This document shows, in pieces, positions 22,968 to 30,885 of a DNA stretch of 64,000 nt (the stretch's first letter is position 1; every line of letters begins with the position of its first letter). Both the position numbers and the translations under genes were made by a program. This DNA comes from DATBSL01 sp964561785. Lineage in GTDB: Bacteria; Acidobacteriota; Vicinamibacteria; Fen-336. The stretch spans positions 43,852 to 107,851 of the forward strand of contig CAZLRF010000008.1 in assembly GCA_964561785.1 (NCBI GenBank), read 5' to 3'. The notes under the pieces are model-generated. The model did no database searches and was not told the DNA's origin. It saw nothing but the letters and a program-made list of their open reading frames with translations.

Positions 22968-25166
22968 ATGAATGCCATGCTCGCTCGCATCCCCACCCTC
23001 TCGCTCCTCCCCCTCGCCCTCCTCGGCGCCGCCTCTCCGGCCGCCCCCGCCGAGCGCGTCACCGTCTCTCTGAACGGCCGCTGGCAGGTGGGCGAGAGCA
23101 TCGCCGCCGAGCCCTTCCCGCGGGCGTTCCCGTCCACGGTCGCGGTGCCCGGCCTCGTCCACAACGCGACGCCCCCGTTCCCGGACGTCGACGCCTTCGA
23201 CTCCGTGGAGCTCGTCAACAACAAGATCGCGCAGAAGCGGCTGCCCGACTCCGCGCGCGTCGCGGCCCCCGGCGTCTCGCGCCAGGAGCGCAACTACTTC
23301 TGGTACCGCCGCTCGTTCGCCGCCCCCGCCCGGCGGGCGGTGGCGACGCTGCGCGTGCGCAAGGCGCAGTTCGGCACCGCGGTGTGGCTCAACGGCCGCA
23401 AGGTGGGCGAGTACGCCGGGTGCTTCTCGGCGGGCCTCTTCGACCTGACCCCGGCGATGCGCTGGCAGGGCGACAACGTCCTCGTGGTGAGGGTCGGGGC
23501 CCACCCGGGCGTCCTGCCCGCGAGCTACCCGGCGGGGACGGACTTCGAGAAGCTCGCGTGGACGCCGGGAATCTACGACGAGGTGTCCGTCGAGCTCTCC
23601 GACAACCCCGTGATCGAGACCGTCCAGATCGCCCCGCGCCTGGCCGGCTCGGAGGTCCTCGTCGAGACGAGGCTCGCGAACCGCGGGAGCGCCCCCCTCG
23701 CCTTCGATCTCGTCCAGGCGGTGCGGGAGTGGAAGGGGGGTGCGCGGGTGGCGTCCCTCCCGGCCGAGCGGATCACCCTCGGCCCCGGCGAGTCGCGCGC
23801 CGTTCGGCAGACGATCCCGCTCCCCGGCGCGCGGCTCTGGTCGCCCGAGACGCCCTTCCTCTACGTCCTCGACACGCGGACCGGCGGCGACTCGCTGGCG
23901 ACGCGCTTCGGCATGCGCGAGTTCCGCTTCGACACCGCGACCCGGCGCGCGTTTCTCAACGGCCGGCCCTACTTCCTGCGCGGCTCGAACATCACGCTGC
24001 ACCGCTTCTTCGAGGACCCCGAGTCGGGGGAACGGCCCTGGGACGAGGCGTGGGTGCGCCGCCTGCTCGTGGACCTGCCGAAGCGGCTCGGCTGGAACAC
24101 GTTCCGCTTCTGCATCGGCCCGGTGCCGGACCGGTGGCTCGAGATCGCGGACGAGGCCGGTCTCCTCGTCCAGCACGAGTTCTTCGTCTGGACGGGCGAC
24201 CCCGCGTGGCCTCAGTGGCCGAACCGCACCTGGGACGTGCCCGAGATGATCCGCCAGTACTCGGACTGGATGCGCGACAGCTGGAACCACCCGAGCGTCG
24301 CGATCTGGGACGCGAACAACGAGACGAGGGACCCGGTGTTCGGCGACGCGATCATCCCCGCGGTGCGCTCGCTCGACCTCTCGGGGCGGCCCTGGGAGAA
24401 CAGCTACAACCTCCCCGCGGGCCCCGACGACCCGGTGGAGGACCACCCCTATCTCATGTACGGGGAGGCGATGGGGGGCGAGGCCTTCCGCATGAGCGAC
24501 CTCGAGCGGCGCCCGGCGGGCCCGAAGGAGCCGCCGCTCGCCGCGCGCGCGAACGTCCTCAACGAGTACGGGTGGCTCTGGCTGCGGCGCGACGGCGAGC
24601 CCACCCTGCTGACGGAGAAGCTCTACCCGAAGCTCCTCGGGCCGGGCTCCACGAAGGAGGAGCGGCTCGAGGCGAACGCGTACCTCCTCGCGGGAAAGAC
24701 CGAGTACTGGCGGGCGCACCGCCACTACGCCGGCATCCTCCACTTCGTGTACCTGACCTGCAGCTACCCCGGCGTCTTCACCGCCGACCACTTCGAGGAC
24801 GTGAAGGCGCTGCGGCTCAACCCCTGGTTCGAGGACTACATGGGGGAGGCGATGAAGCCGCTCGGCGTGTACCTCGCGTTCTTCCAGCCGCGGCTCGAGG
24901 GGGGGAAGGCCCGGACGTTCCGCGTCATGATGGTGAACGACCTCGACTACGCGAAGAGGGGCGAGCTTCGCCTGACCCTCGAGGCGGAGGACGGCCGGGA
25001 GGCGGCCCGGGCCTCGGCGCCGTTCGAGATCGCCGCTCTCGGCACGCTGACCCGCGAGATCGTCCTCGCCGCGCCCACCGCACCCGGCCGCTACGTGCTC
25101 CGGGCCTCGGCCCTCGCCGAGGACGGCTCGCGCACCCTCAGCCGCCGCAAGGTGAGGATCGAGTAG
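22968..25166 (+). CDS. Exported glycoside hydrolase family 2 (beta-mannosidase-like)
   Basis: A 732-residue protein with a signal peptide (residues 1-28). It contains a jelly-roll domain (LNGRWQVGES, WYRRSFAAP, VWLNGRKVGEY), an immunoglobulin-like domain ending in LWSPETPFLYVL, and a (beta/alpha)8 barrel starting at LNGRPYFLRGSNIT. The acid/base glutamate is probably that of WDANNET, and a later NEYGW may hold the nucleophile. It likely releases mannose or a related sugar outside the cytoplasm for the symporter; the exact substrate cannot be read from sequence. Start at ATG 22968 follows GGGAG by seven bases. Confidence 0.85.
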   Translation: MNAMLARIPTLSLLPLALLGAASPAAPAERVTVSLNGRWQVGESIAAEPFPRAFPSTVAVPGLVHNATPPFPDVDAFDSVELVNNKIAQKRLPDSARVAAPGVSRQERNYFWYRRSFAAPARRAVATLRVRKAQFGTAVWLNGRKVGEYAGCFSAGLFDLTPAMRWQGDNVLVVRVGAHPGVLPASYPAGTDFEKLAWTPGIYDEVSVELSDNPVIETVQIAPRLAGSEVLVETRLANRGSAPLAFDLVQAVREWKGGARVASLPAERITLGPGESRAVRQTIPLPGARLWSPETPFLYVLDTRTGGDSLATRFGMREFRFDTATRRAFLNGRPYFLRGSNITLHRFFEDPESGERPWDEAWVRRLLVDLPKRLGWNTFRFCIGPVPDRWLEIADEAGLLVQHEFFVWTGDPAWPQWPNRTWDVPEMIRQYSDWMRDSWNHPSVAIWDANNETRDPVFGDAIIPAVRSLDLSGRPWENSYNLPAGPDDPVEDHPYLMYGEAMGGEAFRMSDLERRPAGPKEPPLAARANVLNEYGWLWLRRDGEPTLLTEKLYPKLLGPGSTKEERLEANAYLLAGKTEYWRAHRHYAGILHFVYLTCSYPGVFTADHFEDVKALRLNPWFEDYMGEAMKPLGVYLAFFQPRLEGGKARTFRVMMVNDLDYAKRGELRLTLEAEDGREAARASAPFEIAALGTLTREIVLAAPTAPGRYVLRASALAEDGSRTLSRRKVRIE

Positions 25167-25219
25167 GAGCGTCGCGCGGCGTTGACGGGGGCGGGACGGA
25201 CGGTGAGAATCGACGGCGG

Positions 25220-25576
25220 ATGAAGTACCTCACGACGCTCGAGGTGGCCCGCGAGCTGAACGTCAGCAAGCAGACGCTGCTCAACTGGCTCTACGCGAAG
25301 AAGGTCCCCGAGCCCCCGCGCAACCGCAACGGCCACCGCCTCTGGAGCCCGGCCCGGGTCAGCCTCGTGCGCCAGCTCATCCGCGAGGGCCGACTCCACC
25401 GCCGCACCGTCGTGCACCGGGAGGCGATCGACGACCCCGTGGTCCTCCTCGAGGTCGTGCGCGAGGTGAGCCAGTTCCTGAAGGACGCCGGGATCCCGGT
25501 CCGGCGCTTCGTCCGCGAGCTGAACGCGGTCCACCTCAGGAGGGCCCGGCGCCCCGCGCGGCGGTCCCCCGCATAG
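25220..25576 (+). CDS. MerR-type helix-turn-helix DNA-binding protein
   Basis: A 118-residue protein. Residues 3-50 (YLTTLEVARELNVSKQTLLN, then LYAKKVPEP and GHRLWSPARV) form a MerR-like winged helix. The C-terminal part lacks cysteines or a long dimerisation coil, so this is a short HTH-only regulator. GGCGG is the only weak ribosome site. It lies 53 bases after the GH2 gene on the same strand but need not belong to the sugar operon. Confidence 0.75.
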   Translation: MKYLTTLEVARELNVSKQTLLNWLYAKKVPEPPRNRNGHRLWSPARVSLVRQLIREGRLHRRTVVHREAIDDPVVLLEVVREVSQFLKDAGIPVRRFVRELNAVHLRRARRPARRSPA

Positions 25577-25582
25577 CTCGCG

Positions 25583-25909
25583 TCACTCCCAGGGCACGTC
25601 GGGCATCAGGAGCCGCTCGACGGGCTTGCCCCCCTCGAGGTGGCTCGCGCAGATCTCCGGGAGGTCCGCCTCGGCGACGCCCGCGTACCAGGTGTTGTCG
25701 GGCTGGACGGCGAGGACGGGCCCGCGGCGGCAGTGCTTCAGGCAGTACGTGCGGTTCACCATCACCCGGCCGTCGATCCCGCGCTCGCGCACGAGCGCCT
25801 TCACCCGGTCGAAGAGAGACTCCGCGCCGCGCTCCGCGCACGACCCCTTCGGGTGGCCCGGCGGGCGGGAGTTGACGCAGACGAGAAGCTGTCGCTCGGG
25901 CTTCGGCAC
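25583..25909 (-). CDS. Thioredoxin-like [2Fe-2S] ferredoxin
   Basis: A 108-residue protein. The cluster cysteines follow the thioredoxin-like ferredoxin pattern: first in LLVCVNSRPPGHPKGSC (two cysteines) and then in YCLKHCRRGP (two cysteines, three residues apart). The tail NTWYAGVAEADLPEICASHL is the usual end of this family, found in the 24-kDa subunit of Complex I and in small clostridial ferredoxins. GTG 25909 is preceded by GAGGAGG at a good distance; upstream codons in frame look non-coding. Confidence 0.85.
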   Translation of the reverse strand: MPKPERQLLVCVNSRPPGHPKGSCAERGAESLFDRVKALVRERGIDGRVMVNRTYCLKHCRRGPVLAVQPDNTWYAGVAEADLPEICASHLEGGKPVERLLMPDVPWE

Positions 25910-25969
25910 GCCGGCCTCCTCGCTCCCGCGCTCCTGTGACGGCCCGCACGGGAGCCCGCGCGGAGGGAG

Positions 25970-25975
25970 TATACC
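25970..25975 (+). promoter_or_regulatory. Candidate -10 element (TATACC)
   Basis: TATACC lies in the 117-bp divergent gap, 51 bases upstream of the ATG at 26027. No -35 box is evident. Confidence 0.35.
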
Positions 25976-26026
25976 CTCCGTGGTACGCTCGGTGCCGGAC
26001 GATTCCTCGAAGGAGAAGGAAAGAAG

Positions 26027-26821
26027 ATGACGACCACACGCCTCACCCTGGCCGCGGCCTGCGCGGCCGCCGTGCTCGCGACCCCCGCCTCCGCGGAGGA
26101 CCTCACGATCGTCTTCAAGACGACCGGGGAGGGGGGCGGCGGGACCTCCACGAGCTACTACTCGAGCGAGAAGCTGCGCACGGGCGACGCGCAGAGCGAG
26201 ACGATCGTCGAGTACGCCGCCGGGCGCATCACCTCGATCGACCACAAGAAGAAGGAGTACTCCGAGATCACGTTCGCCGAGATGGAGGCCGCGATGAAGA
26301 CGGCCCAGGCGAAGATGGAGGAGGCGAGCGCGCAGATGAAGCAGCAGATGGCCGCCATGCCGCCCTCGGTGCGGGAGAAGATGGAGAAGATGATGGGCGG
26401 CCTCGGCTCCTCGGTCGCGGTGACGAAAGGCGGGACGCGGCAGGTCGCGGGCTACACCTGCCAGGACTACACGATGACGATGGGGCAGATGCTGAAGATC
26501 GACAGCTGCGCCACGACCGCCCTGCAGTTTCCCGCGCCCAACGTGGACTACCGCAGGTTCGCCTCCTTCGCCGGCGCCGCGTCCACGATGGCGAACAACC
26601 CCATGTTCCAGGGGATGGACAAGATCGTCGAGGAGATGAAGAAGATCGAGGGCTTCACGATCGCGGAGTCGTCCTCGATGAAGGTCATGGGGAAGAGCAT
26701 CGACTCCTCGCGCGAGGCGGTCGAGATCAAGAAGGGCCCGATCCCCGCCTCCGCGTTCGACGTCCTCGCGATCGCCAAGGGCTACAAGAAGGTCCCCCAC
26801 CCGCTCACGAAGATGAAGTAG
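26027..26821 (+). CDS. Exported DUF4412-like protein of unknown function
   Basis: A 264-residue protein with a signal peptide (MTTTRLTLAAACAAAVLATPASA). The mature part begins with a beta-rich segment (LTIVFKTTGEGGGGTSTSYY), then a methionine- and lysine-rich helical region (about residues 85-125, MEAAMKTAQAKMEEASAQM). GYTCQDYTMTMGQ and DSCATT hold two cysteines that could pair. The layout resembles DUF4412 proteins, which report on protein turnover or stress in the envelope but have no known activity. GAAGGAAAG precedes the start. Five bases separate it from the rhodanese gene. Confidence 0.7.
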   Translation: MTTTRLTLAAACAAAVLATPASAEDLTIVFKTTGEGGGGTSTSYYSSEKLRTGDAQSETIVEYAAGRITSIDHKKKEYSEITFAEMEAAMKTAQAKMEEASAQMKQQMAAMPPSVREKMEKMMGGLGSSVAVTKGGTRQVAGYTCQDYTMTMGQMLKIDSCATTALQFPAPNVDYRRFASFAGAASTMANNPMFQGMDKIVEEMKKIEGFTIAESSSMKVMGKSIDSSREAVEIKKGPIPASAFDVLAIAKGYKKVPHPLTKMK

Positions 26822-26825
26822 GGGG

Positions 26826-27695
26826 ATGGACGCGCTCGTCGACACCGACTGGCTGGCCCGGCGCCTCGGCGAGCCGGGCCTCGTGGTGGCCGACGTGCGC
26901 TGGTCCCTCGATCCCGCCCGCCGGGGCCGCGACGCCTGGCGGGCGGGCCACGTCCCGGGCGCGGTGTTCCTCGACGTGGACGAGGACCTTTCGGCCCCGG
27001 GAGGGGGGCGGGGCCGGCCCGCCGGGCGACACCCGTGGCCGTCCGAGGAGCAGGTGGCGCGGGTGATGTCCGCGGCAGGGATCTCTCCCGGAGCGCGCGT
27101 GGTGGCCTACGACGACGCCTCGGGGGCGGTGGCCGCCCGCCTGTGGTACCTGCTGCGCGCCCATGGCCACGACGCGGTCGCCGTCCTCGACGGCGGCATC
27201 GCGAAGTGGGCGGCGGAGGGGCGGCCGCTCTCGGCCGAGGCGCCGTGCGTCGTCCCCGCCGTCTTCGAGGGGCGCCTGCGCCCCGGCTTCGTGGTCGACA
27301 AGGCGACGATGGTCGCGGAGCACCGGCGTCGGCTCGTCCTCGACGCCCGCACCCCCGCCCGCTATCGCGGCGAGACCGAGCCCGTCGACCCCCGCGCCGG
27401 CCACGTGCCCGGAGCGCGCAGCGCGCCGTTCGCCGGCAACCTCACGACGGACGCCGAGCCGGTCTTCCTGCCCGCCGCCGAGCTGCGCCGCCGCTACGAG
27501 GCGCTCGGGGCGGCCGCCGAGGAGCCGGTCGTCTACTGCGGCTCCGGCGTCAACGCCTGCCACGACCTGCTCGCGCTGCACCTCGCGGGGCTGCGGGGCT
27601 CGCTCTACGCGGGGTCCTGGAGCGAGTGGTCCTCCGACCCCGCGCTGCCTGCCGCCACCGGCGACGAGCCCGGGGACACGCGACGCAGCACGTAA
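26826..27695 (+). CDS. Tandem-rhodanese sulfurtransferase
   Basis: A 289-residue protein of two rhodanese domains. The first (residues 1 to about 135) has RAGHVPGAVFLDVDEDL and no active cysteine; the second has GHVPGARSAPFAGNL and the active loop CGSGVNA with the catalytic cysteine. The loop CGSGVxA fits thiosulfate or 3-mercaptopyruvate sulfurtransferases. It moves sulfane sulfur to cyanide or thiols. It is four bases from the DUF4412-like gene and probably cotranscribed. Confidence 0.9.
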   Translation: MDALVDTDWLARRLGEPGLVVADVRWSLDPARRGRDAWRAGHVPGAVFLDVDEDLSAPGGGRGRPAGRHPWPSEEQVARVMSAAGISPGARVVAYDDASGAVAARLWYLLRAHGHDAVAVLDGGIAKWAAEGRPLSAEAPCVVPAVFEGRLRPGFVVDKATMVAEHRRRLVLDARTPARYRGETEPVDPRAGHVPGARSAPFAGNLTTDAEPVFLPAAELRRRYEALGAAAEEPVVYCGSGVNACHDLLALHLAGLRGSLYAGSWSEWSSDPALPAATGDEPGDTRRST

Positions 27696-27743
27696 GGGGC
27701 GAGGCCGACCCCCGGCCCCGCCGGTCGTGCCGGGGGCGGGTGC

Positions 27744-27749
27744 TAGAAT
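27744..27749 (+). promoter_or_regulatory. Candidate -10 element (TAGAAT)
   Basis: TAGAAT lies in the 112-bp gap before the BrkB gene, 27 bases ahead of a strong AAGGAGG ribosome site (27776-27782). Confidence 0.4.
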
Positions 27750-27807
27750 CCCGCGCCGCGGCGCGAGGGGCCGCGAAGGAGGGTGGCTTCTGGCGCGGGC
27801 GAGGCGG

Positions 27808-28602
27808 GTGCGGTCGGGCCCGGGGCTCTTCGCGCGGCTCAGGCGGGCCGTCCTCCTCCTCGTCTCCCGCGAGGTCGCGGTTCTCCTCGCCGCGATCGCG
27901 TTCAACGTCCTGCTGTGCCTGTTCCCGCTCCTGCTCGTCCTCGTGGCCGCGGGGCAGAGGCTCTCGCCGGCGGGGGGGACCTCCCACGTCCTCTCCCTCC
28001 TCCTCGCCGAGCTCATCCCCTTCGGGGGCGAGACGATCGCCGCGTCGCTGCGGCAGATGACCCGCGTCGCTCGCTCGCTCGAGCTGCTGTCGCTCGGCCT
28101 CGTCGTGTGGGGCTCGTCCGGCGTCTTTCTCCCGGTCGAGCTGGTGCTCGATCGGGTCTGGAGCGGCGGCGGCCCCCGCAGCTTCTGGAAGAGCCGCCTG
28201 CTGGCCTTCCTCCTCACGGTGGCCGGGGGAGCGCTCGCGCTCGTCTCGGTCGGCCTCACCCTCGTGGTGCGCGGCTTCGGGAAGGGCTGGCCGGCGCTCG
28301 CGGGACCGGCGGCCAAGGCGGGGGCGTTCCTGCTGAGCTTCGCCCTCTTCCTGCTCGTCTACCGCCTCGTGCCCCGCGCTCGCGTCTCGCTCGGCACCGC
28401 CCTGCGAGCCGCGCTGTGGGCGGCCGTCCTGTGGGAGCTCTCGAAGTACGCCTTCGTCTGGAACCTGCCGCGCCTGCAGCTCCAGGCCTTCTACGGCCCG
28501 CTCGCCTTCGCGGTCGGGCTCGTGCTCTGGGCCTACGCCTCGAGCGTCGTGCTGGTGTTCGGGGCGGCGGTCGCGCCGGGGCCGCCCGCCCGCGGGCGCT
28601 AG
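27808..28602 (+). CDS. YihY/BrkB-family inner membrane protein
   Basis: A 264-residue protein with six predicted transmembrane helices. Family landmarks are the N-terminal AIAFNVLLCLFPLLLVLVA, the SSGVFLPVELVLDRVWS region and the C-terminal FYGPLAFAVGLVLWAYASSVVLVFGA, typical of UPF0761 proteins of unknown function. The start is uncertain. GTG 27808 is the only standard start close to the first helix, but the excellent AAGGAGG at 27776 is seven bases before an in-frame CTG at 27790, which may be the true start. Confidence 0.85.
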   Translation: MRSGPGLFARLRRAVLLLVSREVAVLLAAIAFNVLLCLFPLLLVLVAAGQRLSPAGGTSHVLSLLLAELIPFGGETIAASLRQMTRVARSLELLSLGLVVWGSSGVFLPVELVLDRVWSGGGPRSFWKSRLLAFLLTVAGGALALVSVGLTLVVRGFGKGWPALAGPAAKAGAFLLSFALFLLVYRLVPRARVSLGTALRAALWAAVLWELSKYAFVWNLPRLQLQAFYGPLAFAVGLVLWAYASSVVLVFGAAVAPGPPARGR

Positions 28603-28605
28603 CCC

Positions 28606-29616
28606 TCAGCGCCCGGAGGCCATCGCCTCCAGCCGGTCGAGCTGCTGGCGGTGGCCGAGGGTGATGAGGAGGTCGCCCGGCTCGAGGAGCGCGTCGGGGG
28701 AGGGGTTGAAGGCCATCTTCCCGCCCGGCTTCTTCACCGCGACGATGATGATCCCGAGCTCGCTCCGGATGGGCGTCGCCTTGATCGCGCGTCCCGCGAG
28801 GGGGCTCGCCGCGCCGAGCTCGACCTCCTCGATCTGCAGCTCGAGGTGGCCGGTGCGGGTCGCGAGCTCGATGAAGTCCATGGCCGCGGGACGCAGCACG
28901 GCCTGCGCCACCCGGTGGCCGCCGATGCTGTAGGGCGACACGACCCGGCTCGCCCCCGCCCGCTTCAGCTTGACCTCCGCGCCCTCGCCTTCCGCCCGGG
29001 CCACGATGAACAGCCTCTCGTTGAGCAGCCGCGCGCTCATCGTCACGAAGACGTTGTCCGCGTCGGACGCGGCGGCGGCCACCAGGGCGCGGGCCCGCTC
29101 GACCCCCGCGCGGCGGAGGACCTCGTCGTCGGTGGCGTCGCCCACGAGCGGGATGCCGTTGGGGATGGAGAAGCCCTCGAACACCCGCGCGTCGCGGTCC
29201 ACGACCACGACGGCCTCTCCGGTCGCGGAGAACTCCTCGGCCACGAGGCGGCCCATGCGGCCGAATCCGCACACGACGAGGTGAGCGTCCAGCTTCTCCA
29301 TTCGGCTCTCCATGCGCTGTCTCCCGAGGACCTTGCCGATCTCGCCCGTCACCACCGCCCGGATGAACTCCGCGGCCGCGTAGAAGGCGGTGAAGACCCC
29401 GCCGAGGGCGAGCGCCATCGTGAAGACGCGCCCCTCGGGCCCCATGGGGTGCACCTCGAGGAACCCCACGGTCGTGATCGTGATCGCCGTCATGTACAGG
29501 GCGTCGAACCAGCCCCAGCCCTCGACCGCCTGGTACCCCAGGGTGCCCGCGACGAGGAGGAGCGCGAGGACGGCCACGGGCAGCAGAAGCCGGTGGACGG
29601 GGACGGGAGGCGTCAT
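28606..29616 (-). CDS. TrkA-domain potassium channel
   Basis: A 336-residue protein: two transmembrane helices with a pore loop (residues 1-80), then an RCK domain (VVCGFGRMGRLVAEE nucleotide-binding motif, DRDARVFEGF) and a TrkA-C domain ending in LEPGDLLITLGHRQQLDRLE. This is the layout of MthK-like channels gated by ligands of the RCK ring. The selectivity filter reads TTVGFLEVHP rather than TTVGYGD, with leucine at the final glycine position. It is translationally coupled to the alpha/beta-hydrolase gene (ATGA at 29613-29616). Confidence 0.9.
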   Translation of the reverse strand: MTPPVPVHRLLLPVAVLALLLVAGTLGYQAVEGWGWFDALYMTAITITTVGFLEVHPMGPEGRVFTMALALGGVFTAFYAAAEFIRAVVTGEIGKVLGRQRMESRMEKLDAHLVVCGFGRMGRLVAEEFSATGEAVVVVDRDARVFEGFSIPNGIPLVGDATDDEVLRRAGVERARALVAAAASDADNVFVTMSARLLNERLFIVARAEGEGAEVKLKRAGASRVVSPYSIGGHRVAQAVLRPAAMDFIELATRTGHLELQIEEVELGAASPLAGRAIKATPIRSELGIIIVAVKKPGGKMAFNPSPDALLEPGDLLITLGHRQQLDRLEAMASGR

Positions 29617-30272
29617 CCGCCGGCCTCCCCGGGGGCGGCGGCTCGCTCCGCCCACGCGGCGAGGGCCTCCGGCCAGGGCGGGACGAGAAGCGCGTCGTCT
29701 CTCCCGGGCGCGGCGAGGCGGGCCGCGCGCGGCTCGCGGGCGACCCACTGCGCGACGGCCTCCGCCTCGGCGGGCGGTCTCTCGCGGCCCTCGAGGACGA
29801 GGGCCGGGACGTCGAGGGGGGGCCGGGTCAGCGCGGCGAGCAGAGCGGCGCGCAGCGGCGAGCCGGGCTCGGGGCCCGCCCCGGCGAGCGAGGGGGCGAG
29901 GGCGAACGCGGCGCGCACGCCCGGCGCGGACGCCGCGGCCAGCGCGAGCCACCCCCCGAGCCCCATCCCGCCGAGGACGAGGGGCAGCGCGCCGAAGCGC
30001 GACGCGCCGTCCGTCGCGAGGCGCCGCGCGTCGTCGAGCAGCCCCGGCCCGGGGCGGCCCCCGTTCCCCTCGGGCGGGCGCGGCTCCCAGGCGAGGACGT
30101 CGAGGCGCCCGCCGAGGGCCTCGAGCAGGCCCCGCACGCGCGGGTCCTCGAGCGAGGCGAAGGCGTCGAGGTGGAACAGGACCCGGACCCGCGGCTCCTC
30201 CCAGGGGGCGAGGCGCAGGGCGCGCAGGCGCGGCTCGAAGCCGAGCCACACGTCCTGGACGAGGCTGGCCAT
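29613..30272 (-). CDS. Alpha/beta-hydrolase-like protein lacking the nucleophile serine
   Basis: A 219-residue protein. The strand-turn-helix that normally carries GxSxG reads LGGMGLGGWLALAAA, so glycine replaces the serine. The rest (FALAPSLAG, VPALVLEGRERPP, near-terminal APGRDDALLVPP) follows the fold, with a possible aspartate and histidine set reduced to D alone. It is probably a non-catalytic or differently acting hydrolase relative. It precedes the K+ channel gene with an ATGA overlap, so a link in function is possible but unproven. Confidence 0.6.
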   Translation of the reverse strand: MASLVQDVWLGFEPRLRALRLAPWEEPRVRVLFHLDAFASLEDPRVRGLLEALGGRLDVLAWEPRPPEGNGGRPGPGLLDDARRLATDGASRFGALPLVLGGMGLGGWLALAAASAPGVRAAFALAPSLAGAGPEPGSPLRAALLAALTRPPLDVPALVLEGRERPPAEAEAVAQWVAREPRAARLAAPGRDDALLVPPWPEALAAWAERAAAPGEAGG

Positions 30273-30311
30273 CGCCGAGATGATACGCCGGGGTGCGCCG
30301 GGTGCGTCCGG

Positions 30312-30881
30312 CTAGAGCCCGATCTCGTCGGCGATCGGCACCAGGGCGGCGATCACGAAGGCCACGTGCTCCTCGAGGGGACGCCCCACCGCCTCCGCTC
30401 CGCCGTAGACGCAGGCGCGGTCGACCGAGCGGGCGAAGGCCTTGTCCCTGAGCTTCCTCGTCACGGAGTCGACGGGCAGGTCGGCGACCCTCTTCGTGGG
30501 GCGCACCTTGACGCAGGCCCCGATGAAACCGACGAGCTCGTCGCACGCGTAGAGCGCCTTCTTCATCGGCGTGTCGCGCGCGACGCCCATGTAGTCGGCG
30601 TGGGAGGCGACCGCCTCGACGATCTCCTCGGGGAAGCCCCGCTCGCGCAGGACGCGGCAGCCGACGTGCAGGTGCGTGTCCTCGGTGGGGTTCTGCTCGT
30701 AGTCGAAGTCGTGGAGGAGGCCCACGACGCCCCACTTCTCGACCTCGGCCGGGTCCTCGATCCCGAACCAGCGGGCGTACGCCCGCATCGCCTCCTCCAC
30801 GCCCCGGGCGTGCTTGCGCAGCGCGTCGCCCTGCGTGAACTCGAACAGGAGGGCCTCGGCCTCGGCCCGGGTGTGGGCCAC
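30312..30881 (-). CDS. HD-domain metal-dependent phosphohydrolase-like protein
   Basis: A 189-residue protein. The HD signature is HDFDYE (in GLLHDFDYEQNP), with another histidine in TQGDALRKHARGVEEAM and the SHADYMG motif downstream, as in HDIG-type proteins. Such enzymes hydrolyse phosphate monoesters or nucleotides; the substrate is unknown. Four bases separate it from the upstream SGNH-lipoprotein gene on the same strand, so the two are likely cotranscribed. Confidence 0.85.
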   Translation of the reverse strand: MAHTRAEAEALLFEFTQGDALRKHARGVEEAMRAYARWFGIEDPAEVEKWGVVGLLHDFDYEQNPTEDTHLHVGCRVLRERGFPEEIVEAVASHADYMGVARDTPMKKALYACDELVGFIGACVKVRPTKRVADLPVDSVTRKLRDKAFARSVDRACVYGGAEAVGRPLEEHVAFVIAALVPIADEIGL

Positions 30882-30885
30882 CGCC

